From contig JAEZNB010000082.1 in assembly GCA_023441965.1 (NCBI GenBank), positions 1 through 43,576 of the forward strand: 43,576 bases of DNA. The letters are read 5' to 3'. The position numbers were made by a program, and so were the translations under genes. Source of the DNA: Bacillota bacterium. Lineage in GTDB: Bacteria; Bacillota; Clostridia; Lachnospirales; Lachnospiraceae. Below, one piece after another: positions 42,635 to 43,576 of this stretch; the first letter of the stretch is position 1, and the number at the start of each line of letters is the position of its first letter. Below the pieces are notes generated by a model. That model did no database searches. It worked only from the letters and a program-made list of their open reading frames with translations, and was not told the origin of the DNA.

Positions 42635-43219
42635 TCATATTCTGCTCATCCGGAACTCCTCTGGGGTCAGGTTACAGGCTTCCAGCTTAAGCGCCCCCTC
42701 CTGATAGGTTAAGATACTGATACAGGTGTTTTTTAGTCTGGTCTTACCGGAGCCCTGCTCACCTGCGGACAGCACCCAAATAACAGAATTGATCGCTGCT
42801 CCATGGGAAACCATAATAATATCCTCATCAGAATACTGGTCTGCCTTCTCCCGTATACACTTGATCAGTCTTTGGTGAAGCTCCTCGAAGGGTTCTATTC
42901 CCTCATCGATTCCAAAGGTATCAAAATATTTTTTTGAGTCATAGGCAACTCCGGCTATGATTCCGAAATCCCGTTCCGTCAGACCTTCCTCCACCACTAC
43001 CTGAGATATGTCTGCGATCTCGGCGATGATTTCCGCTGTTCTCTTCGCACGGACCAAGGGGCTGGTGAGGATCGTCCTTATCCCTCTCCCCCGAAAAACC
43101 TGTCCGCAGGTCTTAGCCTGCTGAATGCCGGTCTCATTTAAGGGGATGTCTTCTCTGCCCTGGAGTCTGCCCTCAATATTCCAATCCGTCTCTCCGTGCC
43201 TGATCAAATAAATCCTCAT
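42635..43219 (-). CDS. Histidine phosphatase family protein (phosphoglycerate mutase-like)
   Basis: MRIYLIRHGETDWNIEGRLQGREDIPLNETG carries the RHG catalytic histidine (His8). TSPLVRAKRTAEII, EEGLTERDFG (acid residue) and MVSHGAAINSVIW (second His, near residue 145) complete the site. At 194 aa it is a usual single-domain enzyme. ATG at 43219 follows GGAGAGG; the frame extends 7 codons upstream. Substrate unknown. A near-consensus promoter lies about 75 bases upstream, and the NUDIX gene follows on the same strand. Confidence 0.9.
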   Translation of the reverse strand: MRIYLIRHGETDWNIEGRLQGREDIPLNETGIQQAKTCGQVFRGRGIRTILTSPLVRAKRTAEIIAEIADISQVVVEEGLTERDFGIIAGVAYDSKKYFDTFGIDEGIEPFEELHQRLIKCIREKADQYSDEDIIMVSHGAAINSVIWVLSAGEQGSGKTRLKNTCISILTYQEGALKLEACNLTPEEFRMSRI

Positions 43220-43294
43220 TCGTTCCTCTCCTATCCTCAAGTAACCTGCTGCGATTAAAGCTATTGCATTTCATGATTCCATCGCATATGTCAT

Positions 43295-43324
43295 ATTATA
43301 ACAAGGTCAGTCTGTGATTGTCAC
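43295..43324 (-). promoter_or_regulatory. Promoter of the phosphatase-NUDIX pair
   Basis: Minus-strand GTGACA (43319-43324), an 18-base spacer and perfect TATAAT (43295-43300). Confidence 0.7.
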
Positions 43325-43472
43325 CTCTTTCTTTGTAAGTCTTCTCTCCTATGCAAATAAGTCTCAGCAGGAAGCAGACAGCCGACTTACTTACTGCCTT
43401 TCGTTCATTTGAAGAAATTTGGGTATCTTTATCCTGATGGGCAGATATCTCAATCCCATGAAACACATGTAA

Positions 43473-43576
43473 ATCGGGTAGGAGGCTAACCATTAATTGA
43501 TTAGCCGACCTCCCACACCGCACGTACGTACCGTTCGGTATACGGCGGTTCCTTAGTTTTCACAGATTTTCAGATA
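43473..43576 (-). mobile_element. 3' end of a group II intron (domains V-VI), cut by the window edge
   Basis: On the minus strand GGAACCGCCGTATACC, GAA and GGTACGTACG form a domain V-like hairpin (about 43510-43552). Domain VI follows: GGAGG and CGGCTAA pair with TTAGC and CTCC (about 43480-43514), leading to the typical 3' end TACCCGAT near 43473. The reverse transcriptase gene would lie beyond the right edge, on the same strand. The exact 3' splice boundary is an estimate. The flanking exon towards 43325 shows no gene I recognise. Confidence 0.8.

Noticed and set aside
43296..43523. 75-codon minus-strand frame at the right edge
   Set aside because: It crosses the group II intron 3' boundary and the phosphatase promoter, so it is not a gene.
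1..43576. CRISPR arrays, prophage modules, IS transposases
   Set aside because: No regularly spaced repeat array, phage structural gene or transposase was found; the only mobile element seen is the partial group II intron.

Overview
The window looks like a chromosomal segment of an anaerobic Clostridia bacterium, most likely Lachnospiraceae. This is inferred from gene content: a RACE-type corrinoid activator, HelD, Mini-RNase III next to cysS, DegV plus LUD, a DUF4349 lipoprotein, a ComER-like protein, A/G-rich Shine-Dalgarno sites, frequent TTG starts and sigma-A-like promoters. Most of it is housekeeping sequence on the minus strand, with small accessory patches.

Layout. 1-2.7 kb (+): 3' part of a ComER/ProC-like reductase, a P-loop protein, a histidine phosphatase and a small membrane protein. 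2.7-4.3 kb: a small kinase-like gene (-) and a strikingly AT-rich orphan membrane protein (+), then a terminator and three 20-bp tandem repeats. 4.3-8.6 kb (-): glmS and a TopB-type topoisomerase. 8.7-10.7 kb (+): degV, a LUD protein and a 56-aa membrane peptide. 10.7-16.1 kb: acylphosphatase and an AraC/GyrI-like regulator (-), divergent from a nucleotidyltransferase and a UvrA paralog (+), with paired 16-bp direct repeats at the divergent promoter. 16.2-17.3 kb (-): a QueG-like ferredoxin-type protein and a GC-rich structured RNA candidate. 17.4-22.6 kb (-): deoD-deoC-cdd-PfkB kinase-glyA-HIT, a nucleoside salvage and one-carbon cluster. 22.9-24.8 kb: a MATE transporter broken by one in-frame TAA, and a secreted protein. 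25-32.3 kb (-): a Y-family polymerase, a DUF4349 lipoprotein and a 1440-aa secreted 5'-nucleotidase/cyclic phosphodiesterase. 32.5-36.3 kb (-): cysE-cysS-mrnC-CPBP protease behind a cysteine T-box leader. 36.3-39.1 kb (-): a RACE protein, ispF and the tRNA-Val and tRNA-Met genes. 39.2-43.6 kb (-): helD, a small ORF with a hairpin leader, a NUDIX hydrolase, a second histidine phosphatase, and the 3' end of a group II intron cut by the window edge.

Functional links. The secreted nucleotidase could release nucleosides that the deoD/deoC/cdd cluster degrades to sugar phosphates. The T-box would tie cysteine synthesis and cysteinyl-tRNA synthesis to the charging of tRNA-Cys. The AraC/GyrI, nucleotidyltransferase and UvrA group looks like an inducible response to a DNA-damaging or antimicrobial small molecule. 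That role is inferred from domains and promoter layout, not shown.

The best leads for something undescribed are the structured RNA near 17.04-17.24 kb, the small leader/ORF locus at 41.6-41.9 kb, and the AraC-nucleotidyltransferase-UvrA module.
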